DNA of 64,000 nt from Ischnura elegans (Eukaryota; Arthropoda; Insecta; Odonata; Coenagrionidae), in the NCBI RefSeq assembly GCF_921293095.1, contig NC_060251.1, positions 56,251,585 through 56,315,584 of the forward strand, given 5' to 3'. A program made the translations under genes and the position numbers. Under the pieces are notes generated by a model that saw nothing but the letters and a program-made list of their open reading frames with translations, was not told where the DNA came from and ran no database searches. The stretch's first letter is position 1; each line of letters begins with the position of its first letter. Below, piece by piece: positions 43,480-55,357 of the stretch.

Positions 43480-45680
43480 GGCTAACCCTGGAATTCGTGT
43501 TGATCAGTTAAATTTTCGCGCTTTTGAACAATATTAAGCATATCTAATTCACTGAAAGACTGAAACTTAATAATTACTTTAGAGAGTGTAACTTAATAAT
43601 TTCATCACAGCTTTTTATTTATACATAGGTCAACGTGCGTATTGAAACCGGCGCGAGAGATCGAATCTAAAGTAATCACATAGTGAAAAAAAAGAAAAAA
43701 GTGTGATTACTTCGGAATCGAATCCTCCCACAACTCATACCAATTACCCCGCACGCAAAAAAACCTACTCTGCAACGGAGCCACGTCTTCCTGATGTATA
43801 AACTGTGAGTTCCGATATGAACCAAAAGAAAGGAAAAACCAATCAGTCCGACAGAGAACACTCCGACGGCCCAAATTTTGCGTGGACGTGATTTTCCTCA
43901 ACGTATTCCTTACACTTAGGCGTAGAGTTTGACTCCAATTACGTCATTCCGGTCGAATCCCCGTCCTTCCTTGTCGGCTCTTGGTGGCGTAAAAGCAAAG
44001 GATGCAGTTTACCTTGAGAGCCAACCCTCCACATTTTTACTGACCCGGCCTCATTAGTAAAATTGGATACGTGGGTGTCTAGATATTTTTGAAAAAAGAT
44101 AGCAAACAATGCCAATGAAGTGACGAGGAAGATGGGGTTTAAATATCGAACATCCATTCTCACTCGTTCAAGGCGGCCGTCTCCTTGACATTTTTTAGAT
44201 ACAGTAAAAAGAGCTTGATCTCCAATAAAGATTTAAAGCTATTTACCAATCATTTTGATGTCCACCACCAAAATGAAGCTATTTTGAAACCAAAGTACGT
44301 AGTTTAAAGCGTTAGCGGACCACTTAATCAGCGTATGCTACAGAGGTCCCCTTGAAGTATAGAGGACTCTGGGGCGCATCTTCCTCCTCAAGTACCAAAC
44401 AAAATAGCGTTGTGTTCTCATTCTGTAACGCCCCTTTCCACGTACTTATATTGAATTCAACTCATTGCCAGTCTTCTCACTCACTAGGCCAAACACCCTT
44501 TATGTCGCGACCTCCATCTTATCCACCCCGTTTAAATACCAACACAATGCTTTGTTTACATTAAACGCGTTCAAAATACTTCAGGAAGGATAATGGGTAA
44601 TGAAACAGTTCTCCAGGTGGTAGATACGTATCTGATCCGCTTTACGAACTTTTTTTTCGACATACTTTCTCGGCGGGAGTAAACACTATACTCTTGGATC
44701 GATTGTGAGAATCGTATGCAAACAAGCTCAAAATAATCATTTCTCGAGGGTTGAAAATCATTTCGGGAAATACTAAATATTTGAATATTGTTTTCCGAAG
44801 GTGACGCGTTAAAGGACGGATATGGAATAAAAGGGGAAAAATAAGTAACTTGAAACTAACGCGTTATTGTGCATATTATGAATGATATTGGGTTCAGTGA
44901 AGAGATTTTCATATACCGGACGGAGCCTCATTTTCTGTATGAATGGCAGCAGCCACGTAAATGAGGATCCAAATGATATGAAGACCCAAATAGAAATTAT
45001 ATCAATCGCAAATCTCCAACAATGGCCAGGCAAAATTGTTTAAAAAAAGGCTTTAAGAGAATGCACCCCTCTTGCTCGAACGGTCCTCTTAGTCGCTTAA
45101 TACCTTATCAAAACTTGTTAAATTATTTTGAAAGTCTCAGGTTGCTGAGAGAATGTTGGTATCAATCTAGCTAAAGACAGTTTTATATTATATTATTGCA
45201 AAGTTGGTCACACCGCTATGTAAGTGGGGCTTTGTATTATGTCTTAAAAAATAATAGACACTTTCATTTGTGTGTAAAACGAACATAGCGTCATCACTTA
45301 CGTAGTCTCAGTAAATAATTGAAATTACACTAGAATAAGACAGCTAATACCATAAAATCTAACGCATGGCACGTAGAGTAGACCTCTATTAACATTTGTC
45401 TGCAACTCAACTTTGAAAATTTTAACTCATAATTGTCTCAAATCTCTCGTTCTTATATATGGAATGGAGGTAAATGTTGAAAAAAAAAGTTTACTAAATG
45501 TGCACTGAAAATTTGAAAAGGATAGCGTAAGTTTGAAGCAAGTTATACATGACGAAAAAAGAGAGATTGGGCGTAAGTGGTGCATGGACATAACGATACT
45601 ACTAGTACAATACTTGAAAAGGACCACGGAGGCCGATATTTCATCAGCAGAAAAATTCAGAGGCCAGAAGAATGCCTTCC
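43480..45680. other. Intergenic, no gene recognised
   Basis: A short hairpin AGTAATCACA/TGTGATTACT lies at 43670-43712. Otherwise only short uninformative frames. Confidence 0.4.
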
Positions 45681-45685
45681 CAACA

Positions 45686-45960
45686 TAAGGGGTGGCCAAC
45701 CAAACTGATCTTTTCGGAGGATATGAATCGTAACTCCGCGGTATCCATGATAAAAACACGAACGGTACAAACACAAATAACTCCGCGGGGCACGTATACA
45801 ATTTCAATATATAAGTTTTTAATAAATGAATGCGGAAATTTTTTTAAGCTTTGGTATTTAATAATTTGGCCTTTAATAAATGAATATATTTATAAAAGTG
45901 TGATGAATGTAGCAGGCCTCTAATCGGACCGCGTGAGGCCCTAGGGTTGGCCACCCATAG
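45686..45960. mobile_element. Element with GGGGTGGCCAACC termini (275 bp)
   Basis: Left AAGGGGTGGCCAACC and right, inverted, ATGGGTGGCCAACC. Such ends are common on hAT-related MITEs. No clear target duplication remains. Confidence 0.62.
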
Positions 45961-46204
45961 TTTAAATATATTATGATTTTTAGTATCCAAACTTAAACCG
46001 AAATTAAGGCGTGCAGGCAGATAACTTGAGTTAAAAATAATTGTGATTAGTATTTTAGAGTGTAGGTCTTGAAAAATTTAACTTAGGTCAAAACTCTAGT
46101 CTCTTCTTTTTAAAAATTTACAACCGACTGTTTCCTCTTTTTTATGTTATTGTAGTAAAGAAATTGCAATATCCTTTTATGCTTTCATGCGCCAAATTAA
46201 TGTA

Positions 46205-46265
46205 TTCATATTCATTCATAGCCCCGATGAAGGCACGTAAATATGCCGAAAGGTTGGCAAAAATT
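46205..46265 (+). repeat. Short hammerhead-like relic
   Basis: CCGATGA (46224-46230), stem GGCA..TGCC, then GAAAGGTTGGC. Same layout as the fold-back cores but without long arms. Weak on its own. Confidence 0.35.
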
Positions 46266-46379
46266 TGCATTTGAATTATTCTACACCTAAACTCCAAGGC
46301 ACTAATCAACGTTAAACATAGAGGTGAAGAGAAAGAAAAAAAACTCAGATAAAATTAGTAAATTGGTGCTTCAATGGCT

Positions 46380-47018
46380 AATAGGGTAGTTTCCTTCATC
46401 AAAGAAAACGAAAGGCATTGATTGCGATTCGTTACCCACCATTAATGTATTCATGATTTACAAATGATTAGGTTTTAGAAATCCCAGTTTAGACGAATGG
46501 CAACGGTCAATTTTAACCTCATTTTAAAAAGGCCAGATTGGCGCCCATGCGATGCCACTTCACGTGACTTCGCAGGGACCCAGTTTCTGCACGAGTAGAT
46601 AGTTTTACATCGTCTGAGATTATCGATGCATGCATGAGGCACAGAGCTCAGGGAAACATCCCTTAATAATCACATATAAAAATTGCCTATGATCGGAAAA
46701 TTTCCTTCGTTTGATGGGGTAATAATAATCCTTATTTAAGACAAGCTCTACCTGCTAGTAGCCTGCATGGTAGCGGCTCTCACAGCCTCGCACCAAGGTG
46801 GCCTCACACGGCGGCAGCAGGAACCAGAATGATGTCGCACGGGATTTTCCCAGCATTCATACTTAGCAGTCGCGTTTTCGCGCGCTAGAAATTTTTCACT
46901 TTACATTCAATGGCGAAAAATAGATATCGTCATTTAAAAATCTAAAAGCGTGAAATACGTACTCCAGAAGTAATAATCTTTCGATTTAGGCAATAAAAAA
47001 ATAGGAAACCACCCTATT
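46380..47018 (-). mobile_element. MITE family A, copy 4 (639 bp)
   Basis: Inverted orientation, same termini, with a small internal deletion relative to the others around the CTACCTGCTAG block. Confidence 0.84.
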
Positions 47019-47019
47019 C

Positions 47020-47820
47020 TGCCATCGTCCTCAGGGCGTTGAGTGATGGTCCAGATTTTTCCGCGTTCATAATACAATAATTTTTGTCTAAGAATAAGAT
47101 TTGTCCGCGCACATATATTAACAAATCTTGACCGCGTTCACAATATAATGTAATAATTTTTGCCTAACAGTAAGATTTGTCTGCGTTCATGTATTAAATA
47201 AACAAATCTTGACCCGCGAAGCACTCATCCACAAAATTAGTAAAAATCATAAAGCAATCGTCGACAAAATTGAGAGTTTGCAGGAATCTCTCCTAAATCC
47301 TAAAAAAAAGTCCTCGGGAAAGAATGTCGTAAAACTATTGTTTGTGATTCCTAACGCGCTGTTCCAATGGAATACGAGGGAATGAGGAAAGGCCGACGTT
47401 TCATTTCATTCACATTTTTCCTTTCGCGCCATCCTGCCTCTTGTTTATCGTTCCGCGGTACTAAAAAAAAAGCAAGTGGAAGAGGAAGGGAGTAAGTGGA
47501 ACGGATGGAATTATATGACCCCCTTGAGCCATAAAAGAAAAAGTGTAAGTTTTAGCATCGCCGCCGCCAGGGAGAGTTTACGGAAAAGGATATGTGCAGC
47601 AAGGGGGATGATGAGGATCTCGAAGACGAAAAAAGAAGGGATTTCAAGGGATGGGGTTATAAAGGGTGGTGGACGTGTTCTTTTTCCAAGTCCTTGGCAA
47701 GTGTTTGCGCACTCTTTTTAAAGGTCGTTCAAGCATTATAAAAAATGACAACGGACTGATTGTTATCTGAATTCTTCCAGATTTACCAGCCAATCACGGT
47801 CGCATCGAATATTTTCCCTT
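47020..47820. other. Intergenic, short local duplication
   Basis: Two related stretches at about 47066-47125 and 47138-47212 repeat CAATAATTTTTGTCTAA / AAGATTTGTC / ACAAATCTTGACC. Nothing coding. Confidence 0.5.
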
Positions 47821-47824
47821 TTAA

Positions 47825-48037
47825 CCCAATATTGCCTCTAAGAAACAAAAAAAGTGAGCTTTTTCACCTAGCTCTATTAAGGAAATGCTTAAACTACGTT
47901 TACTTTATGCTGTAAAGTTTAATGGCTAAATATATAGCTGCCACAATAATTATGATGAAGTAGAAAATTTACACATTTTTAAAATGAGAAGTCTTGAAAT
48001 TTAATTTCTCCCAGAAGAAGCTCTGGGTTTGAAAGGG
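47825..48037. mobile_element. piggyBac-type MITE, copy 2 (213 bp)
   Basis: TTAA (47821-47824) then CCCAATATTG at the left, TGGGTTTGAAAGGG then TTGA at the right. The interior aligns with the copy at 10333-10553 (CTCTATT, ATAATTATGAT, CTTGAAATTT). Confidence 0.75.
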
Positions 48038-48039
48038 TT

Positions 48040-48660
48040 GATTCACGCCTAAGTAGAGGTGTCGCAACTAAGCAAATAAATAATAGTAACAAATTTGTAT
48101 TGTAATAGACCCAAAAGGTCCCAAAAACTTTACAGAAATGAAAATTTCACTTGCTTTTTCAAATATAAAAGAGAAAGAATTAATAAAACATTTCGAAAAA
48201 CCACAACAACTTCCACTCAATACAAAACTAGACTTGAAACAAGAAACAATATTGATCTTAAACAGAATGGAATTTGAGAAATAAATGAGAAAAGTTCACT
48301 AAATATTTAAGAAAAATTGAGTAAACCGTAAAGCATAGTTGTACACACTAGAGAGACCATGTCTGTTTACCAATTATAAGAATTCCAGGTTTACACTCAT
48401 ACAGAAGGAATAAGCAGTTCATACATAATATCAATAGCAGTCGGTAGTCTGTCGAGTGTGCTACAGACTTTAATTATATACATAATAATTACGATTATTC
48501 GAATGGGTACATTATTCAAAATGATATCCGATGAGTTTTTAATGTCTTCGATAATCCCTTCATGAATATCAAAAAGAATAGCAGCGTATTATCCATGCAG
48601 ATTAATAAATGACAATATGTTACCCTAACCACCTCTTCCTCTCGTTTGAGCCACTGGGCT
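48040..48660. other. Intergenic, no feature recognised
   Basis: A-rich DNA; no repeats or genes recognised. Confidence 0.4.
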
Positions 48661-48661
48661 G

Positions 48662-49253
48662 CAGTCCACGGCGGATTTAGGGGGTGGGTACAAGGGGTCA
48701 TGACCCCCCAAAGTTTATACACTTCATTTTATTAATTTAATATGAGTAACAGTTTTATATTCTAGCACAGCAGTAAAGGGAATGCATATGTCCAGTAGCG
48801 TAACTATGAGGGGGATAAGGGGATAGATCCCCCCCAAAGCCTCAGAGAAATAAAAAATTATTTTGTTTTCTAGTTTTGACATATTATAACTTTATCTCCT
48901 TAAAGCTAAATTTTTAGTACCTAAATTACGTAAAATTTATTTCCAGGCATGTCATTTTTAAAAGTTTTCCTGGATCTACCGTTACCTGAGGGGGGGTCGC
49001 CCCTCAGACTATCCCATCCCCTCCAAAGCATATTCCTAGTTACGCCACTGCATATGTCAATGCGTGGCGACAAGTCCCGAATGTGAAAGAAGATTGAGTT
49101 GTATTTAACGTAGACAGTAGCATTCCTATAAAAAAAATAACACGGGAGAATGCCCCTCTCTCCAGGGGGTTATTCTATGCTTCCCGGAATAAGGTCATGA
49201 CCCCCTCCCTCTCCCCCCCCCCCCCCCCAAATGTGATCCTGAATCCACCCGTG
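48662..49253. mobile_element. MITE family D, copy 1, invaded by a hAT-type MITE
   Basis: Left CCACGGCGGATTTAGG and right, inverted, CCACGGGTGGATTCAGG. GGTCATGACCCCC lies near both ends. The interior shares AAGTCCCGAATGTGAAAGAAG-like sequence with 55358-56335. The copy is split by the insert 48793-49050. Confidence 0.65.
48793..49050. mobile_element. hAT-type MITE family B relative (258 bp), perfect target duplication
   Basis: CATATGTC at 48785-48792 and 49051-49058. Ends CAGTAGCGTAACTA and, inverted, CAGTGGCGTAACTA. G- and C-runs flank the ends. Non-coding. Confidence 0.87.
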
Positions 49254-49254
49254 G

Positions 49255-49960
49255 TAACATTTTACCTATCACAGCAATAGTATGAATGAATGAAGAGAGC
49301 CAAGGCATCCGTAAGCCAATCTTATGGATGCACGATGCATACAACTACTCCTGACAATGAGTAGACCAACCGTGATGGAAATAGTCGGGCGACCTCACGT
49401 GATAAAGGTTGGCTATAAATAAGCAAGCTCACACGAGACTTAGGGTAAATGACCAGACAAAGGAGCGGTAGTAAACACGAATCGGTGCCTCCTTTAGAGA
49501 GAGGAGTGCAGTCAAAGAGAACCATACGTGACGGTCAAAATATACAAAAAGTGAGTGGATACTCACAGTCAACGCGTGGAAATAAGTTCTGGGCGTAATG
49601 CTTCATTCGCCAACGGGCTGCCATCAATCAAAATTATTTACACAACCTTAAGATGTGGACAATGAAAACTGGAGGCAAGAGAGATATTTTTGATTTTTTC
49701 AACATCGGAAAATTAGATTAACCAGCGCCCGACAGACGGATAAGCATAAAGTAATAGTGTAGCTACTGATATCCATTTCAATTTAAATCAGACTCTTCTC
49801 TTACTTTTCTTTTGAGTTAATAGATAACCTTGACATAGGGATCTCCGAATATGTAAAAGAGAAATTGTAGCTTTATTTTATTTTAAGTCTAATAAAGTGG
49901 ATAATTGCTCAAATCCACGCATTAAAATCTACTTGCACATGTAGCTTGGTGAAAAATATT
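49255..49960. other. Intergenic, no feature recognised
   Basis: No repeats or coding signal noted between the two nested MITE blocks. Confidence 0.4.
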
Positions 49961-49962
49961 CA

Positions 49963-50500
49963 CATATGAATTGAGACTCTAGAAACCAAGGGCTACAAGT
50001 TCGAATTTATAATTTCGGAGATAAATACAGATGATGGTCGGTAGGGTACACCTGAGGCGCAGCGAGGGGGGGTCTTGGGGTATAAAACCCCCCAGAACTC
50101 ACAAAAATTTTGAAATTTAATCCATTTTACGTAATTGGATAAATATTACTTTTAGAATAGTGTAAGGATTAATAAAATATCCCTCAGAAAGCCGTAAAAC
50201 TCACCATTTTGAACCACTTGTCTTTAAAAAATTCTGGGGGAGGGCACCCGCACCTCCCGTATTCAATACCCCCCCAGTATTAGTTGCTCCTAAACCTCCC
50301 CCCAGCTGCATACCTGGGGTAAAAATATTGTTGTAACAAAGAGATACACGTTGATCAATGATAAGAGTGTATGACATACAGATTCAGTGATTCACTTGTA
50401 TCCCTTTGCCACAGCAATATTGTGCAACCCACATACCATCTGCACTTATCTCCGAAACTGTAAAAATTGCCACTCTTGGCTTCAAGGAATCCTCTATTGA
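49963..50500. mobile_element. Fold-back MITE family C, copy 2, invaded
   Basis: Arms match copy 1 (AGACTCTAGAAACCAAGGGC...TAATTTCGGAGATAA, and the inverse ending CTTGGCTTCAAGG). A family E element occupies 50050-50314, at a different point from the insert in copy 1. Confidence 0.72.
50050..50314 (+). mobile_element. G-run MITE family E, copy 1
   Basis: GGCGCAGCGAGGGGGGGTCT start, CCCTCAGAAAGCCGTAAAAC in the middle and a C-run plus GCTGCATACC end. Matches 55898-56206 in inverse orientation. Confidence 0.7.
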
Positions 50501-51270
50501 CATTAATTATTTAAGGTAAAGAAATATTTTTTCATGTCCTCTCACTCTCACGTCGTTAACCATCTTTAAAAAACATTCCAGCTTCACCTGCATATAAATG
50601 AAAAGTTAAACTGGATTTTTTTCTAACCATGCCGTCAACTTTGACAAATAAACACGGGAGAGAACCACTAACACTAAAACTTTCTGATGCACATTCGCAG
50701 TACTTTAATGCCTAGCCCTTCATCACGAAACTGTCAAAATAGGGAGGAAGTAACAACGAGTTCCCATTCTCTTTTCTCCTCTGTTAACACGAGAATGGGA
50801 AGTTAAAGCACGCCAAGGGAAGAAAATACAATGGAAATAAGCAAAAAGAATTACAGAGGAGTTAAATTACGATAAAAATTGGAAATAAGGTAGAAATCTG
50901 AGGCTGTGCTGATAAAATAATGAATGCTTCTACTAACCAAATAATACTCATATATATTTCATTCGCAGAAACTCTAAGATGAGTACCAGCGCAGTAGATG
51001 AGCTAATAACTATATAAAAGTTAAAAATTAAAAAAACAGGGAAAATCTACATACTAATTTGAAAGGACGAATCACTCTACCCAAATCAGTCGTATTTTTC
51101 CTGTTTAGAGATGTATTGTTTTTTTTTTCAAAACTCGACCCAAAATCTTGATAATTTCAGGGTTATTAAAGTAATCTTTGTTAACATTTGACCTTAATTC
51201 AAGCGTCAAAATAAAGGGAGAAAAGTTTGGGGTAACACATTGAAATTTGAGATGGAGACTAACTTTTAAT
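50501..51270. other. Intergenic, no feature recognised
   Basis: AT-rich, nothing recognised. Confidence 0.4.
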
Positions 51271-51350
51271 CAGTGGCGGATACATATGGGGGGGGAAAGG
51301 GGGCGGTCCCCCCTCTTGCGGGGCCGCCTTCTTTGCCGGACATTGACGTT
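51271..51350 (+). mobile_element. CAGTGGCGGATACAT-type element fragment
   Basis: Same start and CTTGCGGGGCCGCC block as the minus-strand copy ending at 17080. The right end is unidentified. Confidence 0.6.
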
Positions 51351-51704
51351 GACGCAATTTTTAAACAAGTAATACGTCATAAAAAAGACTGGTACGTCAA
51401 GAAAAGGAGTCATGCGTCTTCTTAATGACATTAAGGAGATTTTTAATTCGATATATCTACCTTTAATGGTTTCCTTGCCTCCACGAGAGAGTAAGGGAAT
51501 ACATAAAGATCTCTTGAAAACAATAGCGTAGTGATTTCAAATAATAATTATCGCTTAAGGCTAAAACATAACAGGCTGGAAAGAAACAGAGATGGTTAGC
51601 AAAATTTAGTGACTTAATGAGTCAATGACAGTTTGGTATTTTGAGCCACTGACACATAACTAATCATTTGGAAGGTATAGGAGAAAGTTTTGTCTTTGCA
51701 TAAA

Positions 51705-51850
51705 TATGAACGCATACTTTTTTTACTATGCGTAATAATTTTATGACCGTCTGGTGCGCAGGTGAGTGTCCTCTTGCATGTTGCTGATTGATCATTCCCT
51801 GCCAAACACCCTAGAGGTGGCCTGAAGGGTATCTTGTAGATGTAGATACT
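51705..51850 (+). repeat. Repeat family L copy
   Basis: TGCATGTTGCTGATTGATCA, core CCCTGCCAAACACCCTAGAG and tail GTAGATGTAGATA. Best match to 40440-40557. Confidence 0.65.
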
Positions 51851-52164
51851 CTCATTATTTGATACAAAGAAATTCAGTATTAAATAAATGAAGCCTCTCC
51901 ATGTCCTATGCCCGTCATGCAATTCTTCTTCTTTAATTCTTCCCCTTTAACCAACAATGGCCCAAAATATTGGAAAACAGACAATAAAGTTGGTTTCACC
52001 GGCCGTAGAAAAATGATGGACCTGGGACAATTAACAATGTGCAAATCAGGTGATTTTGATGGTCACATAACAATGAAAAATATTAAAACCCGCATGAGCA
52101 ACAGAAAGTAAATAATTAAAGGTGGAAGGGAATGTTATTCAGATGAAGATGATGACATGTATAG

Positions 52165-52526
52165 TAGGGTGGATAAGAAAATTCGATTTCTTTCGATGAA
52201 ACCTGGCCCAGTAAAAAAGTTGTAGAACTGATCAGAAATAAAGCCAAAAAATGTTCAGACCACTATTTCCAAGTCATTTTCTATAGATTTTGTCGGATTA
52301 TTTTCCTGAGGGGCAATAACTCGGCAAAATCTATAGGAAATGACTATGAAATATTAAATTCGTCGATTGGTTATCCTTTCCCCTCGTAAATGGCCGACGA
52401 GCCAGGGTAAGGGGTTCGCCTAGAGGTCTGTATAATTTTTTGGCTTTATTTTTGATTAGTTCCACAACTTTTTTGGGTTGGGGAAAGTTTCCTTGGGGAA
52501 AAAATCAATTTTTCCGACCCGTCCTA
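52165..52526. mobile_element. Fold-back MITE with outer and inner hairpins (about 360 bp)
   Basis: TA-flanked ends TAGGGTGG and, inverted, TAGGACGGG. Outer arms include AAAAAAGTTGTAGAACTGAT and its near inverse. An inner pair TTTTCTATAGATTTTGTCGG / CGGCAAAATCTATAGGAAAT is nested inside. TA targets fit Tc1/mariner. Confidence 0.75.
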
Positions 52527-53189
52527 ATGTACAGCTGCGAAGGCCCTGAGCAACCAAACCAATACATTAAAACTAAAAATGGATCTTTATACTTAAAAAA
52601 TAAATGAATTAACCCGTTAAACAAGAATAGTTACCGTCAACGTTAAATGCTATAATATCCCCGAACCCAAAGACGATGGTTGGAGGTTAAATGCCGCTAC
52701 TTACTCCTTCCCAGACGTTCCTCCGTACAGCTACCGCAACTCTTGAAAAATCTTATTCCGCAGAGCACAAATACTGACACCAGTCTTCAATGGCACAGAT
52801 GTCTTAACCTAGGCGAGTTGAACTCACTATGGCGGTGAGGTTGTCCAAGTGAAACATCTAGCACACACTCTGATCCACCACAGACCGGGAACATTCGAAT
52901 ATCGCGCAGTTTTTGCCTTCTTGAACGTGCCTGAATCGGTAAACAACCTGGACTTTGAACCAGACCAACCCGATTAGAGGTCAAACATTCCACTTAAAAG
53001 GTTAGAAATTAGTTATTCACACTCACTACCACTTAATCAGGGATTCAATCCGTTGGGTTGGTTTTCATAGGTGAGGATGGAGCTCACCCTGAACTAAGGC
53101 GTATTAATCTCACACATTCATGGCCAGTTCCTTTTATCTAGGCCACTTCTCGCATGGGAAATTTTGTTTAGGGATATCCGAATGCTTCA

Positions 53190-53265
53190 AGCGGGGCTTG
53201 AACTGGAGGCCTTTCGATCAGCATCCAAGCGCTGTACCTATCCACTAGCCTAAAACACTGTTTTC
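53190..53265 (-). repeat. tRNA-derived SINE family 3, head
   Basis: Minus strand: A-box-like TAGTGGATAGGTACAGCGC and B-box-like AGTTCAAGCCCCG. The body would extend left toward 53000. Not a functional tRNA: the stems are imperfect. Confidence 0.55.
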
Positions 53266-53269
53266 ATAG

Positions 53270-55355
53270 GGCTCTAAAATGTTAACAACGATTAGTAACT
53301 GTTTCGGCGGAGGACCTCCAAATTCCTTTAGGTCAGCAGCCGAGCTCATTAAATAACCACACTCTTCACTTTCAGTACATGAACCTCAACTCAAAACGGT
53401 GAATTCATGTGTTACAGTTTAAGTTACTTTTATGTGAACATTCCACCTCCTCTACAAGGTAACAAAGCGCGGATTGACAACTTCGAATCATTCAATTTCC
53501 CCCGCGACAGGGCACGAGCTTCCACCGCCAGAAGCCTCCAGCACTTTCTAGGTACCTTGGTTACGCCGATGAATAGCGATAGTAAATACGCGATGCTTCA
53601 ATTGTTTAGTTGCGACAGAGATAAGTAGCCTTCCATGGATGCTCCAGAGTATGAGCGCGTCAACTGGAACTATTGACGGCTTCGGGAAAGCAATAGATAT
53701 CCATTATCCATACAGCAATCATTCTTCACAATATGAATAGCCACTGTCACCCTTTATGGGGCAATGCTAAAAATCTGATTTAAGCAGGATAAAATTATCT
53801 TAAACTTCTAAAACTCTGAACTTCACACGAAATTCTTCGCTTTTTCACAGAACCAGAAAGATTTTTCCACAGCATGTGGTAAATTTAAGCCAAAGTTCAC
53901 TTTTAAAAAACTCGAATGATGTAAATGTCAACGAACAGTTAATGCCTTATTTCGAATAGAGTACGTGAAAGTATATCTCACTACACACAACTATGCATCT
54001 CACTGCATACTACTATGCTGGAATCAAACTATTTCCGTCCAGATACCTTGGAAAACTCTTGCCATCACCCAAAATACATATTAGAATGTCATCACAAAGC
54101 GGAGGAATCTGTGAAATATATTACGTGGAAAGTGTTCGTCACTCAAAAGCTTTCACCTCTTAGCCATTAAAGTCTGTTTTCACGTTCATAGAAAGTCCAA
54201 ATAGCAGTCAGAAATGGTTTCGATACTGCATACTTGACAAATTATTCAGCGATGCAACCTAATATAAAAAATCTTGATTTTCCACCAGTGGACTGTAAAC
54301 TCAATAAAGAAGTAAACATCCACCGCATATAACCTGTACACAATCGAAACTAAACGGTCTGCTGATATTCATTCAAACTAATAGTCGATCAATCGAATCA
54401 TTCCTTACCCTGTCATCGTAAAGTTCAACACATGTGCAACTAGGTTCGTAATTTATGAATGAAATGTTTCAATTTCCAATCAATCAATAATGTAATCCAA
54501 GAGAATTTTTTCTATGGAAAGCTTAAGAAGGATATATTTTATGTGTGTGAGATTAAAATTATCTCTCAAATACTACAAAAACAAAGGAAACAACTCTCAG
54601 AAGCAAAAAAATACTGTTCCAATTCTTTCCATTTCGAAACACTTTTCGCGAAATGTCATCCAAGATAAAATGTCTCACGTCCGACCCAATAAAGGGTTTA
54701 AAATGGAAAATAAACGGAGAAGAACTTTGCTGATGGGCGTTTAAAATAAACATGTAATTCACACGAATATGAATGAAAAATATTCCGGAGGCAGAAAAGC
54801 GATCACTTATATAAGTTTACCGAGTTTTTTAACACTTTTTGCAAAATGCCATTGAAATTAAAATCCTCTATTTTTCTCTACTGATGGGTCACAGTTCGAC
54901 TCCAGCTCGGGATCCACGGTTTGCGGGGTACGACGAAGAAGATCACATCTTTAGATCACGACACTTCCAGTTCGCGGAGCCGTGGAAACTGATGCAGCAC
55001 AACTGCTATCGTTCGAGACAAGTTGAACGGGAGTATCCTCCGAACGAAATGTATTTGGAGTGTCTGCGGTAGCGAAGGAGAGGGGGTAGGGTGGGGATTT
55101 GAAACAGTGGAAAGGAAAGGGTCGGGGGGGGGTAAGGGGAAGGACTGGCCTCAGCATAGGGGGCAGGTCGGAAGTGGGGGGAGGAGGCGGAAAACAAATA
55201 CCTAGGGACAGAGTAGTGCGATAAGAACGCCGGCACCTCGTGAATGATTTGCGCATCTGGAACAAAAGAGGAAACAAATGAAGGCGCACCTCGCATTCAC
55301 GAGTGTGGAATCGGGTCGGTTAGATGGGGCTTGAGTTATGGAGTCCCTCCGTCAA
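53270..55355. other. Intergenic, GC-rich patch at 54890-55210
   Basis: Frames exist on both strands in the GC-rich patch (plus 54839-55072; minus 54951-55289) but are mutually overlapping and have no domain. The rest is AT-rich. Confidence 0.4.
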
Positions 55356-55357
55356 GG

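Noticed and set aside
43690-43745. tRNA-like GGATTCGATTCCG on the minus strand
   Set aside because: No A-box or cloverleaf at proper spacing; only a short hairpin is supported.
54839-55289. Open frames on both strands of a GC-rich patch
   Set aside because: Overlapping frames on opposite strands, low complexity (Pro- and Gly-rich), no domain, no splice partners.
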